DNA from: Phymatolithon calcareum
Lineage: Eukaryota; Rhodophyta; Florideophyceae; Hapalidiales
DNA: 64,000 bases
NCBI GenBank assembly: GCA_977006965.1
Contig: OZ345364.1
Location: 2,046,001-2,110,000, forward strand
Direction: 5' to 3'
Shown here: positions 40,578 to 51,514 of the stretch, piece by piece
Position numbering within the stretch: position 1 is the stretch's first letter
Layout: the number at the start of each line of letters is the position of its first letter
Made by a program: the position numbers and the translations under genes
The notes under the pieces: model-generated
Told to the model about the DNA's origin: nothing
The model's input: the letters and a program-made list of their open reading frames with translations, nothing else
Database searches by the model: none

Positions 40578-41078
40578 CACCTGTGCGTAGCAGGAACGAG
40601 ACAAGAGCGCAGTCAGGATTTTTCCCACTTTATGGCAGGGTTCTTTTGTAATGGCAAGAGCTGTGCTCCATCTTCCCCGATGGGAGAGGACTATCACCTT
40701 CTGGTAGTTATGTAGTACATGGATTCCGCCCTGAATGGTGAGGCGCAATTCTCAAGGAAGCTGGGAGAGAGACCAGAAGGAGATGAAAGAAGGTAACGAG
40801 ATGACCAGCTACCGTGAGCATCCTAAATGGTTTCTAACCCCGGTCATACGTTTGAAGGACAGCAGCTGAAGATTGGCTGCGCAGAGGTATTGATGTTAAG
40901 CCCCCGGAAGGTTTGCACTTTGTGCAGCTTTGAAAGAAAGAAGTGTAGATTTTTATTTAAAAGTTACCAGCGCATCTGCAGACACTTGCGGCAATTTTTG
41001 TGCAGCTTTGAGTTGTTGTGACATCAAGTACCACTCGTATCTGTTAAAGTCTACTGTATCCGTAAGGATGTGGAGTTG
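40578..41078 (+). repeat. SINE-like dispersed repeat, copy 2
   Basis: Shares with 63284-63757 the whole stretch from CACCTGTGCGT through GGCAAGAGCTGTG, GAGGACTATCACCTTCTGG and TACCACTCGTATCTGTTAA to GTAAGGATGTGGAGTTG. Its (AAAG)n tail is missing because it abuts the right arm of the inverted duplication. A poorly conserved stretch lies near 40930-41000. Confidence 0.75.
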
Positions 41079-41515
41079 CTCTAGGCCAACTTTCTGGGGC
41101 ATGGTTTTTGCAGCTACGGCCATGACATTAAACCCGGCGTACATGGATTTGAGTAGATTATCGAAGCTACAAGAGCGTAGCGGCTGAAACGCATCTCCAT
41201 TGCAGTCTCATGAGTGTTTCTGAGCGCGTTTGATAAATTCAAAAAAATTGGTCCAGTGATGCGCACCCTGTGCTCCTCAGAGGTTACAACGGAGGTACCA
41301 AATTCCAGTTTTAATGGTAGAGTTGAATTTATAGTGCGAACTGCTCTATCCAAATAGGTTGAGATTTCAATGATCGGATTCTGCCAAGGCGAAATTAAGA
41401 CACACGAAATTTAGTGAGGGCGGTGTGGCACACGAACTACATAAATAACCGCATGACATCGGTAAATTTCGAATTTACATGTTAACACCTTCAGAAGAGT
41501 GGACCGGAGATGCAT

Positions 41516-41583
41516 ATTGCACTTGTTTTTCAGGAGAACAAGTGCAATCTTCACTTCTAGTCCGAGAAATTTCCCTATAAAAG
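41516..41583 (+). promoter_or_regulatory. Promoter of the right orphan gene
   Basis: A perfect 12-bp inverted repeat ATTGCACTTGTT/AACAAGTGCAAT (41516-41527 and 41537-41548) lies 27 bp before TATAAAAG (41576-41583), which is 90 bp before the ATG at 41666. This layout suggests a dimeric regulator site over a core promoter. Confidence 0.68.
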
Positions 41584-41665
41584 GGGCGGTCTGCAAGGGA
41601 GTTTGCCCCACTCTATCCACCTCCGAAACCAACAGAGCGCACACGCAGGCACATTATCCTTCAGA

Positions 41666-42085
41666 ATGGATAAATTTCTGAAGGATCTCTGCAACAACAT
41701 TAGGGAAGCTGCCGAAGCGACCGAGGAGGGCACCTTGGTGACCATATACAAAGAGTCTGGCAGCAGCTACTTCCTTGCTGTTGGATATAAAAGGAACGGC
41801 AAAGGCGTTCATGAGATTTTTGAGCTTCATGATCGTCCTTCGAACCCCGACCTTCATGGTTTATTCGTGGCCATGGCCTTGTTCATGGGATACGCCCCAC
41901 TGGACATCATCAATCACGAAGAGCAAATTCAGAAGGTGTTCGGTGCTATGAAGGAGTATCTTCCAGATGCCGGTATTCTGGAAGAGTACACTTTGGAGGA
42001 TGTGGAGGACATCTTCCAGAGTATTAAACATGCGATTCCGTGCCTCTGCAACGTTGAGATTTACGAGGACGAGGGTGGCGATTAA
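41666..42085 (+). CDS. Orphan 139-residue protein, right copy
   Basis: Counterpart of 38918-39337, transcribed outward in the other direction. Four nucleotide differences in 420 bases, three of them amino-acid changes, so there is little sign of purifying selection since duplication but both frames stay intact. Start at 41666 (MDKFLKDLC). No homologue I can name. The gene lies wholly within the duplicated arm with its promoter, so it was copied as a functional unit. Confidence 0.65.
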   Translation: MDKFLKDLCNNIREAAEATEEGTLVTIYKESGSSYFLAVGYKRNGKGVHEIFELHDRPSNPDLHGLFVAMALFMGYAPLDIINHEEQIQKVFGAMKEYLPDAGILEEYTLEDVEDIFQSIKHAIPCLCNVEIYEDEGGD

Positions 42086-42740
42086 GGAGCTCGGTCTCTT
42101 CCTTGCATGGATATCTGAGTGTTGTAAGTTTTACTGTCGGAGGGACAGCGAACTAGAACCAACGTCAAATTCTAAACTAGTTCAGCTCCAGTAAACTTCT
42201 TGTCCCAAATTTATCTTTCACAAAGACAGCCTTAATATTATTCAGGGTGTCGGACAGATGGAAATTTCTTAGGGGGAAGTAGATGAGTTCTGGTGCTCAT
42301 GATCGGGCAAGAAGTGAGCACAAGAATCGCAGAGTTAGATATTAAATGCGAATGCAGTCGCTTCCTTTCGGTACACGGCGTGATTAGAACACGCCAGTCA
42401 TTGAGACCAAAAGCGAGGGATGACGTGAAACGCGAAACAAGGAGGAGATACTTTTGAATCAGAGGGGACATTGAGAAAGCCGTTTAGACTACTGAACGAC
42501 GTCCTGACACATGTGTGGAAGATCATCTACATTGGAGGATCACAGGGCTTGAAGACGACTCTAACCTTGCAAGAACACCAACGTCCCCTGAAGGCAAGAA
42601 ACAATGTTTCGAGTTGAGGACATTTGGAGTATTGAAGAGCATGCACAGGAATCATGAACCCACCAGTGTACCGAAGGTACCATACAAACACGTTGCGATT
42701 AACAAAATTCACTTAACTTTCCCTTAATCTATCTCGTTGC

Positions 42741-43220
42741 CCGGGATATACGTTGTTTTATTTTTAAATGCTCCCCAAACCTCAATTTGAGTAACAGGGT
42801 CGCTTCTCGCTGCCTTCCATATCTAGCAAGCTCTAGTCTCCTAAGATCTCCTTACTTCGCAGCCTCTCTATTTCTTTCTTTCTTTTATTGCGGGATTTAT
42901 CAGAGCTGGTAAACAACTCCACATCCTTACGGCTCCAGTAGACTTAACAGATACGAGTGGTACTTGATGTCACAACAGCTGCCCAAGCTGCACAATGTGC
43001 AGACCTTGGGGAAGCTTAACATCTATATCGCTACATAGCCAATCTTCAATCGCCGTCCTTCAAAGGGATGCCCCGGGTTGGAAACCATCTATTTAAGGGC
43101 TCGGGTTGATCTTTTCCATTCACATTCGGTCTCTTGGTCCATCGCCATGGACCTTAGTAAGCAGTGAAAAGGAACAAGCTGGATCTCTGCACTGGTTCCA
43201 AAGTATGCACCCAAAATTGA
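42741..43220 (-). pseudogene. Third relic of the coiled-coil orphan repeat, split by a SINE-like copy
   Basis: 42741-42800 resembles the unit end at 30803 (GGGATATACGTTGTTTTATTTTTAAA type), and minus-strand 43115-43218 encodes LGAYFGTSAEIQLVPFHCLL, matching the family's C-terminal segment. The SINE-like repeat 42871-43098 sits between them, giving a nested insertion. Not functional. Confidence 0.55.
42871..43098 (-). repeat. SINE-like dispersed repeat, copy 3
   Basis: On the minus strand it ends CCCGCAATAAAAGAAAGAAAGAAA, with the same core as the copies at 8281, 40578 and 63284. The 5' part is missing. It is inserted within a relic of the coiled-coil orphan repeat. Confidence 0.8.
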
Positions 43221-43223
43221 TTA

Positions 43224-43452
43224 CGGTGAATACTCTTAGTTCATATTCTGTAGTTCCCCGTTTCGTTTGAAAGAAGAAACTGAACAGGTTAATATACAAA
43301 ATCTGACGTTGGATTCAGCGTCTCAAGAGAGAACTATTGGTGTAAGTAGTGGCTGTGCGTGTAAAAATCACCTCGAGAACTGACCGCTTTGGCCAACCAA
43401 TAATACGAAAAACAGAATGCTCGCATGGGATCATGCAACGGTTGGTTGCAGA
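43224..43452 (+). repeat. Dispersed repeat, pair with 30108-30360
   Basis: Same order of conserved blocks as the 30108-30360 copy. It follows directly on the coiled-coil family relic, so the two repeats may form one larger unit. Confidence 0.6.
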
Positions 43453-44700
43453 AGCTTTGCTTGAACAACTATTCCCTCCACGGTATTCGTTTCTCGTCTG
43501 CAGATTCGATTCCGCGTATTGAAAAGCCGTTCGGATAGGTATTCATTCATTCATTTTGCTTTTTCCCGAAATGGGGCTAGCAGTGATTCGAGGGTCAAAT
43601 TTTCTTCCAGTCTATCCTATCGTTAGCGAGTTTTCGCAACGTGGAGTATAGTGGAGAAACGTATTGCTTCCAGAGTGCCTTCTCCGCCTCCTGCACGCCC
43701 CTTTCGGGACGAGTCCCTTTGCAACAATCGAAGGGATCCTGTGCCGCGCGCGGGTGCGTGCATTACAGGAAAGGAAAATCTTTCCGATAGGCACCTTATC
43801 AAAATTGGCGATCGTGATCGATAGCCACGATCATCGTGCAACGATTGCTTCGAAGTTCCCATCTAGTCCAGGACGAGATATTGAAATCTAGCCAGAGCAT
43901 TCCTGGCCTTGCGTTAGGTCCAATTATTCTCAATGACAATTTATTTCCGAAAAATAATGTACATCAATAGTTGCCAGAATTCGATGAGCGGCAATCCATA
44001 ATTATAGCGAAGTGGCAGAAAGAAAATTTGACTTCATGCAACATCGTGTTGTATGAATTCATTGCCTTAAGTCAAATGATGATTATTTAGACCTCTTGTC
44101 TTGCTCCTCCCACTTATCGTCGTTTACACACTCCACGATAGCAAGTTTGCCCAATTACATAGCACAATGTCTGATTCCAATCTTGACGATGGATGTTATC
44201 GTTCAATGATATTAGGTCCCACGACTTCGTTGAGGATTTCTCAAAGTCTACTACTACTTGTGGTCTACAAGATAGAACAACGTTAAACCCCGTGGTGCTG
44301 TGCAAGGTGCTGTCGCCAAGTGGCGGCGGACCTTCTCATCTCCAGAATCGTGTCGACGTAGTGTTCACGCAAGCTGGACTTCAAGGAAATTGCGATGACG
44401 GGACAACGAGAATACACTTTTCTTCGCCACTTTAGAATCGTACTCTCTTCAAGCCGAAGGCGTTTCTCGGTGAGTGGCTGCGTCAAGATTCCTCATTCAA
44501 TCCGTGCATAATGAGAGTATCCCATGAACGAGTGACGTCAATACGATGTGCAGAATGCGTGGTACGCGTAATATGCAAGACCCTACGCAAGAGACTATCT
44601 GAGAAGCAGATTTACATCAAATTTATAGCTTTGAGATGCTGAATAAGCTGACAAAAGAAGCACGTACGGAGTATGAGTTCTTTTAAGAACAATTCAGTAT

Positions 44701-44748
44701 CATATGATTTTTTAAATCATATGCGGCTTTTTTTTAAAAAAAAAGCCA
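44701..44748. repeat. Two adjacent palindromes
   Basis: CATATGATTT-TTT-AAATCATATG (44701-44723) is followed at once by GGC, eight T, nine A and GCC (44725-44747). Both are near-perfect. AT-rich cruciform-forming DNA, possibly the ends of two miniature elements. Confidence 0.8.
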
Positions 44749-44800
44749 CAGTCTTACGAACATGCGGGCAAGGCTTCCTCACGTGCTGATTGTATCTATG

Positions 44801-44913
44801 TAAACTGCTTTCTCCCCGATGTGGCTCGCAGGGCAGTGCTTTATTGCTGAGTTATCTTCTACTTAGATTACGGCTGGGTGTTATTTATGCTAGGTAATTA
44901 GGAAAGCACTCCT
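44801..44913 (-). repeat. Dispersed repeat, inverted partner of 35497-35620
   Basis: Reverse complement matches 35497-35620 over about 115 bases with small gaps. Confidence 0.7.
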
Positions 44914-47900
44914 TCAAGTACTGATTAGCAATCATATGATTGTGCGCCGAAGCGGTATTAGTTTTTTTGCAAGTTTATTAAAAAAGCCCCACAGACTTCC
45001 GAAGATATGGGAAAGGCTTCCTCAGTTTCTGTATGTATTAGTGTTCGATCAAATAGGGGACAAGTGTAATGATCTTTTTCCTATAAGCAGTGCAGAGGGC
45101 GGACGGCACTGTGCACAAAGCTGCCCACCTTTTGCTTCGTCTACGGTAAGCAAATACTGCTGTCCAAGTGGTTAAAATAACTGAATTAACAATTTTTTAA
45201 TGTCATCTGCTGACCCGTCGGCCAGCTTAGGGGGTGCAAAGTACTCCGTGCTGAGTGCCGTGCGATGCAACCCGGGGTAGTATGAGGTAAACATTAATAT
45301 CATCGGAACTTGTGCTGCAAAACTGGTCGTACAAGTTGTGTTCGCTTGAAATTTTGATACGGAACGAGGGCTCGAAAGGGAGTTAGCCATTCCTGGAGTG
45401 GCTGATCACCCACATTTTTCTTTCGTTCTTTATTGCGGAGAGCGACTAAAACTGTTTTTCGACAGCTGCGATCCCCATGTTATAAGCATACTTTCTGTAG
45501 TCAAATATTCTGATATTGCTGAATGAAATTAGGAGAGCAATCGTGGAATTCAGTAAGCAGGGAAGCGGTTATTCATACAATAATATGGTAGACCAGGAGA
45601 AGTTTTCTTGTAGAGTATTACTTACTCAAAAGCCGGCAAGAAGGACCAAGTCAGCTGCGGATGCGTTTCTGTGAATGACATGAGTACAAAGCTTTGTACC
45701 CGTTAAATCAGCCAGAGTTCGAGCGCCAGTCGTATACCCGTCGCTGGTCAACCGACAGGTAGATCATAGGTTAGAGTCTCCAGATTATTCCGCCTCGTTA
45801 GCCACATTAGCAGGAGGGGTGGGAACCCCAAGTCATCAAGCTACCGCACATACCTACAACTATGTTTGCCCCTATTTGCCTCATTTCTTCTGCTTATTGC
45901 AGTGTGGTAGGAAGTGCAGCCGAGTATGTTTACGACTCCTGTAGAGTAAGCAGATGTTTGCTGTGATTAAAAGCTACAAAAAGTGCAGATTTTCAGGTAC
46001 TGTAGCTTAACATCCACACAGGTACGAAGCGTTCTGTCATAATATATTGTAGATGGTTGATTAACGGGAACGCTACGACTTGGAAGCCCGTTCTGCATCG
46101 GTCACATTCGCACCTTCTCTCAATGTCCTATTTCTTCTTTTTCACCATACTTGAGCATTATGACACATCTCCGAAGGTGGAAACCATGTGCACGAGCTGA
46201 TGTTTCACTTCATTCATCATCCGTGCTGGCGCACGGGAGCGCGATAAGAGAAGTCGTCTCTGTTCGAAAGTACATCTATTTCCCCTTCGGCTTTCGGAAA
46301 AGTGTCTCACGGGCCTTTATTCACAGACGTGATAGCTCGTCTTCGAGGCAAATCAGCATTGATAACGAAAGGCTTGTTTAAAACAGGAAAATGTTTGCGT
46401 TTCAGTTACCGGAATGCATTAAGAATTACGATGCCAGAATCGGGGTCCGGATGAGGTGAAACTTCCGGATCATGCAGCAGTACCTATTGATTTAGATTGT
46501 TGTATAGTAGAAATTAATGACAGAGCCACGAACGTAGCAACTAAGTTACTATCTGTAGCTTTCTTTCTTTCTTGCAGAAGGCGTTAATTTAACGCCAGAG
46601 CTTAACCTACTAGAGCTAGTTTTCATTGTTCAAGAATTGGAGTATCCTTACGGGTCTCTCCCTGCGAAGATCTTTTGCCGTTTTTTCAAGCACTCTCCGA
46701 TGAATTGCAGTCGAGAGGCAGCGGGGACAAGATCAACCTAGGAATCTGTAGCTTTATACCACAGCCCCACAAGGCTACTGTACAAAAGCATTCTTATTAC
46801 TTTTGGCGACAAAATAAATCGAAATTACCTTAGACTGATGATTGAGACGTTTTCGGTCAAGTGTTGTTGGGACTGCCAAGCTCCAGCAACGACGACAAAA
46901 ACACGTGATTGCACTGCTGGACGTCGTCATCACGGGCGCATTATCGACAAGCGAGCAGCAAAAGTGAACGTGGAGAGCAAGCGAGCAAACATGTGTTCAT
47001 GTTCGAGAGTGAGTGATCAGCGCATTCGTAAGGAGATGACGTGTTTTCTAAAAAGAGCTTTTTGAATTTCTAAACAACAAAGGTCAGAAATCTATAATTT
47101 TTTTTTCAAATTTCTAGACCAGGGCCAATCAAAAATCACGATCATTCGTGGCGTACGATGATGACTTGACAGCCACTCGGAATTTCTGTACGTCACGCGT
47201 CAGCCAGTCTGACAACGTTTACAGCGGGACGACTATTGAGCACAAGTCCTCTCCCGGAGATAGTTTTGACAGCGCCGTACCAGGGGAGTTCCCCTGGCCG
47301 TACAGTGTTTGGTTATGATATTATGGTAGTACCTGAGGCCCTCTGGAGTGGGAAAGGAGGCCAACATGACCTTTCTGCGCATCAAGAGTGCTGCACAGTA
47401 TCCATGGGAAGACTAGGCAAGCTGCAGCGATGCCGCTTTTTGAAGCGTGGGAGCCGCTTTCCGCACTACGTACTTTTCCGCGTCATTTATAGACGGGACC
47501 TACAGTAGAAGCGTACAGTGCATGTTTGCATGACCGTCAGTGAGAGAATTGAACCCCATGTCGATTACAGATAGACCAGCGTTTTAATGCTGGCCTACTG
47601 TAACTGTAACAGGTATATGTAGATGTGAAACTTTCTCAAAAAAGAGTTCCCAATCCAAAGGGCAGTTTCTTTAAAAAGAAACTGCTCCTGAGCTTTAAAT
47701 TGCTATTACAGTTGAAGGTTCAAAAATACGAAGTCGAAGCACTCTCTGGACGACTTTGGACCAGGGGCCACAGAAATTGTCGTTCATGGGGTATTCGACG
47801 CATGCGGATTGAGAATTGATTACAGTAACCCGCAGAACACGGAATTTTCTAGGAAACCCTAGGGCGAAGCTTCGCCTCGCTATAGCGGAAGTATACTTCC

Positions 47901-48022
47901 TGACTGCATATCATATGAGGAAGGCAGTAACTTTAGTACAGTATACGTTCAATATGACGAATGGTCAGCAGCAAATACAGTACAGTATATTGAGCATGCT
48001 CGGCGAGAATAGGAGCTTCAAT

Positions 48023-48075
48023 TTATATTTACTATTCATTCCCTAGCAAAGTTAGGGAATGAACAGTAAATATAA
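48023..48075. repeat. Long hairpin, 23-bp arms
   Basis: TTATATTTACTATTCATTCCCTA and its complement with one mismatch, separated by a 7-nt loop. No ORF. Miniature inverted-repeat element or structured RNA. Confidence 0.85.
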
Positions 48076-48926
48076 GATGATGCTGTGCTACCCGGGGTCG
48101 TCCACGGGGAACTAACTGACTTGCCCAACTGAGATAGGACTATCTGTGATCCATAGTTTTTCCGTTCGCCTTTCTGGCGGTGCGTTTTCGTGAGCTATGC
48201 AAAGGTAACTAACAACTGAGGAAGCATTGCGCATATCTTCGAAAGTCTGTGAGGCTTTTAAAAAAAACTTGGATTAAAAAAGTAAACAAAATTAAGGTGT
48301 ATTTTTCCCCAGGTGGAGCAAGCATGGATGATACCTTTTCAGCTTTATAAAGAAACATCACATTTGATCTGAGGGTGGCTCGCTATACTGTACCACACTG
48401 AGTTCCCTTCTGCCTTCTGGTCCTCTCCTGAAATCTATCAATAAGTAATATAGAACGATCTTTATGGAGCCGTCGATCGAAAAAGAGGAAGCACTCATCT
48501 TTTCACATCCACCTGTCGACACAAGACTGTGTGGCCTACGTTTACAGTTCGAGTACCAGTCTCTTGACTCAAATTCAATCGGTTGCGTCTTCCCGCGTAC
48601 GGTAACTGCTAAAGTGTAGTACGACAGAAGAAGGGAGACATGATTGGGAATACTGTACGAACTCCCGTCATAACATGAGTGACGTATCCCAAGCGTTATT
48701 TAGTTGCCTCTTTCTCCCACGCCAGGGGGCCCCAGGTCCTACGATAAAGCCAGAACCATACACTGTAGGAACTAAACCAAATGCCCGAATCCCAATGTAC
48801 TACGGTAATAATCTAGGGCTCTGTTGCCGTTCCAAATGTCAGGATACTGTACTACTGTACAGTAATCTGGGAGCTATTGCCGCGTGGACCGCGGCCGACG
48901 TTTACACTAGGAGGTAAATCGTGAAT

Positions 48927-48975
48927 GAGAGTGTAAACTGTTGCGGTAAACTTTACTGCAACTGTTTACACTCTC
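48927..48975. repeat. Long hairpin, about 24-bp arms
   Basis: GAGAGTGTAAACTGTTGC and its complement with two mismatches, almost no loop. Situated among clustered TACAGTA motifs. Confidence 0.8.
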
Positions 48976-51271
48976 TTTCAGAGCCGATAGCTTTCGAGAG
49001 CCAGGTCAGACTTCACTGTACAGTAAAGTTACTTCGATCCTGCAATCCCACACAACCCAGTAATTTGTATCGATCATAATGGCCGACACTACAGTATCCA
49101 GAAGAAAATAAACATGTGGTGCCGCAGTTCTCAACAAATCGGATGCAGCAACAACTTGATATCAGCAGAAAGCAATTGCCACGTCAGTGTCTTCCTTCCG
49201 CGCCAGTATGGCGCCGTCTATCATACAGTATGCTGTCTCTCGGTTTTCAGTGCCGTAGGTGCAGACGTTTCAAAGTTTGATTGCCCATGGCGAACTACAG
49301 TATTGGATTGCCTTACAGTGCGCGAAACCTTCAGAGTAGTCAAAACTACTGTATAATTTGTGCCCCGCCGCAACCAAGAAGAGTCGACTCTGTATTCAAA
49401 TTTCGGCACACGGCGAGTCATGAAGTTGACTTTGCCGTGGGCATCGTGAGGCGGTGGCCGTGGCTTTGAACTCTGGCCCAAGTCGTACGCGTGGAGTGCA
49501 GTATCACATCATACAGTACTGTAGTTTGGAATTCAAAAGGCAATGCTTTCACTTAGGATGCAGTTTCAAGAAACGGATGCATAGCCTTGCGCCTTCGCCT
49601 ACGTTATGTGATCCACAGTCAGCTAAATTAGTGTATCAGTCTGTAATCAGATCTGGGCATTGTTTTTGCACAATACTCTACATCGTCTTTGTTTTCCACT
49701 GTAAGTAAGACCGTATTGAGTGTCTTTTGAACTGGGAGAAGAGCACCACTACGCACGGGAAGGCATTCGGAATCGCAAGTTTTTAAACTTGAAAACTTGA
49801 AGAAGTGATCAGTTTGCGAAAAGGAGCAGCTGGCAGACCTTTGATTCGCCTGCCAGCTTGAATAACTCTTCGCAATGAGGAACGACGACAACAGCGCATG
49901 CCTTCCATGCCAATAAAGTAATCCATAAACGACCAAGACAAAGAAGAAATTAGAGTGACTTATATCCAAAACGCAGACTCATCGTACCATGTTGCATCGG
50001 ATGTTGTCACCCGACAACATTTATCCCCGTTTACCGACAGTATCGCTGCAGGGAAGACTGCATGTAGTTTCCAGTCAATGAAGCCAGCGTGGAGCATATT
50101 AAGAAGATCAAGTTCGGTGTCCTTTATGGAAAGCGACAGTGAGCATGTGATGCTGCGATTATTATTCTCATGATCTTATGTATGATACGAGAATGTGTTT
50201 TTTGACAGAGCGCGATGAGGGCTGCTTTGCGCACACACGCGTGTGCCGGCGAAGACGAAAATAGTCACCGGACTCGAGTTTCAATAACTGTCGTGCTTTA
50301 GAACAGACAACTACGTAGCCGAACGTACCAATTGCCAACGCCATTGAGCGGGCCAGCAATGCTATGTGATTACAGAATCTGACGACCCAATCAACCGCCA
50401 AAATTCAGTCTCTGTCCTGAAAAATAACTAAAATAAACTGTCCCCATTTCCCCAATCTTTGCATTTTGCCGGCGGTGAGGAAGCCCCCAAAGAAATTTCA
50501 GAAAAAGTAGACGCAGCCGAGTAGGCCGATTTGGAACGCCAGCAGTGTTCTCTTCGCAGACGGGATTTCCTCGACGGACAGTGTAGGCCCACTATTGAGT
50601 CCTATTTTTCACATGTAAAATCGCAACTGTCTTGCATGTGCGTGTCATGCGTGTCACGTCAGGGAAGGAAGGACAGAAGCGACAATGCGTGCGTCTACTC
50701 TTTCAAAAATATTAACATGTTTGTGTCTGTAAACACGGTGTTGCAAACTGAAGAACGTGTCATCTGCTTCGAATTTATATACAGTATGAAATAAAATGAC
50801 AACAGTCATGGCTGTTGGAAAAAAATTTCATTTTCAATAAATTCGAAAACGCCTTTGCGATCGAAACTGAAGAATTTGAGCGGACGTGCCACATGGAACA
50901 TGGCAGGCCGTGGTGGCGTCCGTTGTGCCTACAGCCGCCAATCCGGCCATCAAATTGAAGCTGCCACTCGGCGTACCGTTCAGGTATTCCCGCACCAGCA
51001 CCGTGACCTCATCACAAACCTACGACAGTGTATGTAACGCCCATGGCTGACACGCGTCAGTTTCAATTAATTGGTGCAAACTCACTTCCGTCAAAACGCT
51101 CTTACAGTTCCCGTTACCACCCTTCCCCACATATACTCGCCCTCCCACCCATCTTCATATGCTCCAGCACGGGCACACAGCAAGCGGCAAGCGTTATCGC
51201 AACTTTACCGCGCTTGCCGAGCCGTGCAACTCCGCGGCCGCGGTCGTCAGGGCGTTTTTGCGGCGCACACG

Positions 51272-51514
51272 ATGCTTGAAGTGCTCCTCGCCCCTAAAAT
51301 GCGAGAAGCAGCCCTTTGGTTCGGCGTCGGCGGCGCCGTCGCCGCCTTCGTTTTTGTCGCCATTTTACTGCTTGCCGCCATCGTTGGGGCTGATACCACG
51401 ACCCGACTTGCGCGTGCCGTCGGAACTCGAATTGATAAGCTCGCCGGACTTGAACCGCCACGGCCTGCGCGAAGGGAGCTCCGATTCCTGGAGGCTCGAT
51501 TAACGAATTGCTAG
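51272..51514 (+). CDS. Possible small single-pass membrane protein
   Basis: 80 residues starting MLEVLLAPKMREAALW, with one hydrophobic segment (about 19-42, Ala/Val/Phe/Leu rich) and a basic C-terminus. GC-rich codons resemble the RING and coiled-coil genes rather than the flanking DNA. Downstream, other frames (51500-51660 and 51734-51979) contain helical segments such as ALIEADLCLCAAGNFASAF and KAFESARDNARMAA, reminiscent of TPR helices, so this may be the first part of a broken or multi-exon gene. I could not find a convincing splice solution. Confidence 0.35.
   Translation: MLEVLLAPKMREAALWFGVGGAVAAFVFVAILLLAAIVGADTTTRLARAVGTRIDKLAGLEPPRPARRELRFLEARLTNC

Larger units (their letters stand above)
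36447..42424. repeat. Large inverted duplication (arms about 1.34 kb, one split by a retrotransposon)
   Basis: The left arm is 36447-36706 plus 38843-39917; the right arm is 41090-42424 in reverse. The centre, about 1.17 kb (39918-41089), is unique except for a SINE-like copy in its right half. In the orphan-gene segment I count 4 differences in 420 bases. The outermost 100 bases are clearly more diverged. The left arm is interrupted by the LTR element, the right is not. Each arm holds one orphan gene, transcribed outward. Confidence 0.88.
43453..51000. other. Gene-poor region rich in hairpins and TACAGTA motifs
   Basis: No frame has a recognisable domain. Structures seen are perfect hairpins at 44701-44748, 47662-47685, 48023-48075 and 48927-48975, a thrice-used AAAAAAGCC...CTTCCTCAG motif, and about 19 TACAGTA/TACTGTA sites between 47500 and 49600. 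The picture fits decayed miniature inverted-repeat elements. No tRNA or rRNA found. Confidence 0.55.

Noticed and set aside
45700-45800. GGTTAGAGTCTCC, resembling a tRNA B box
   Set aside because: No cloverleaf can be formed around it.
50855-51037. Short frame beginning with MAGRGG-like sequence, suggesting a histone H2A start
   Set aside because: The following residues do not match the histone fold; coincidence.
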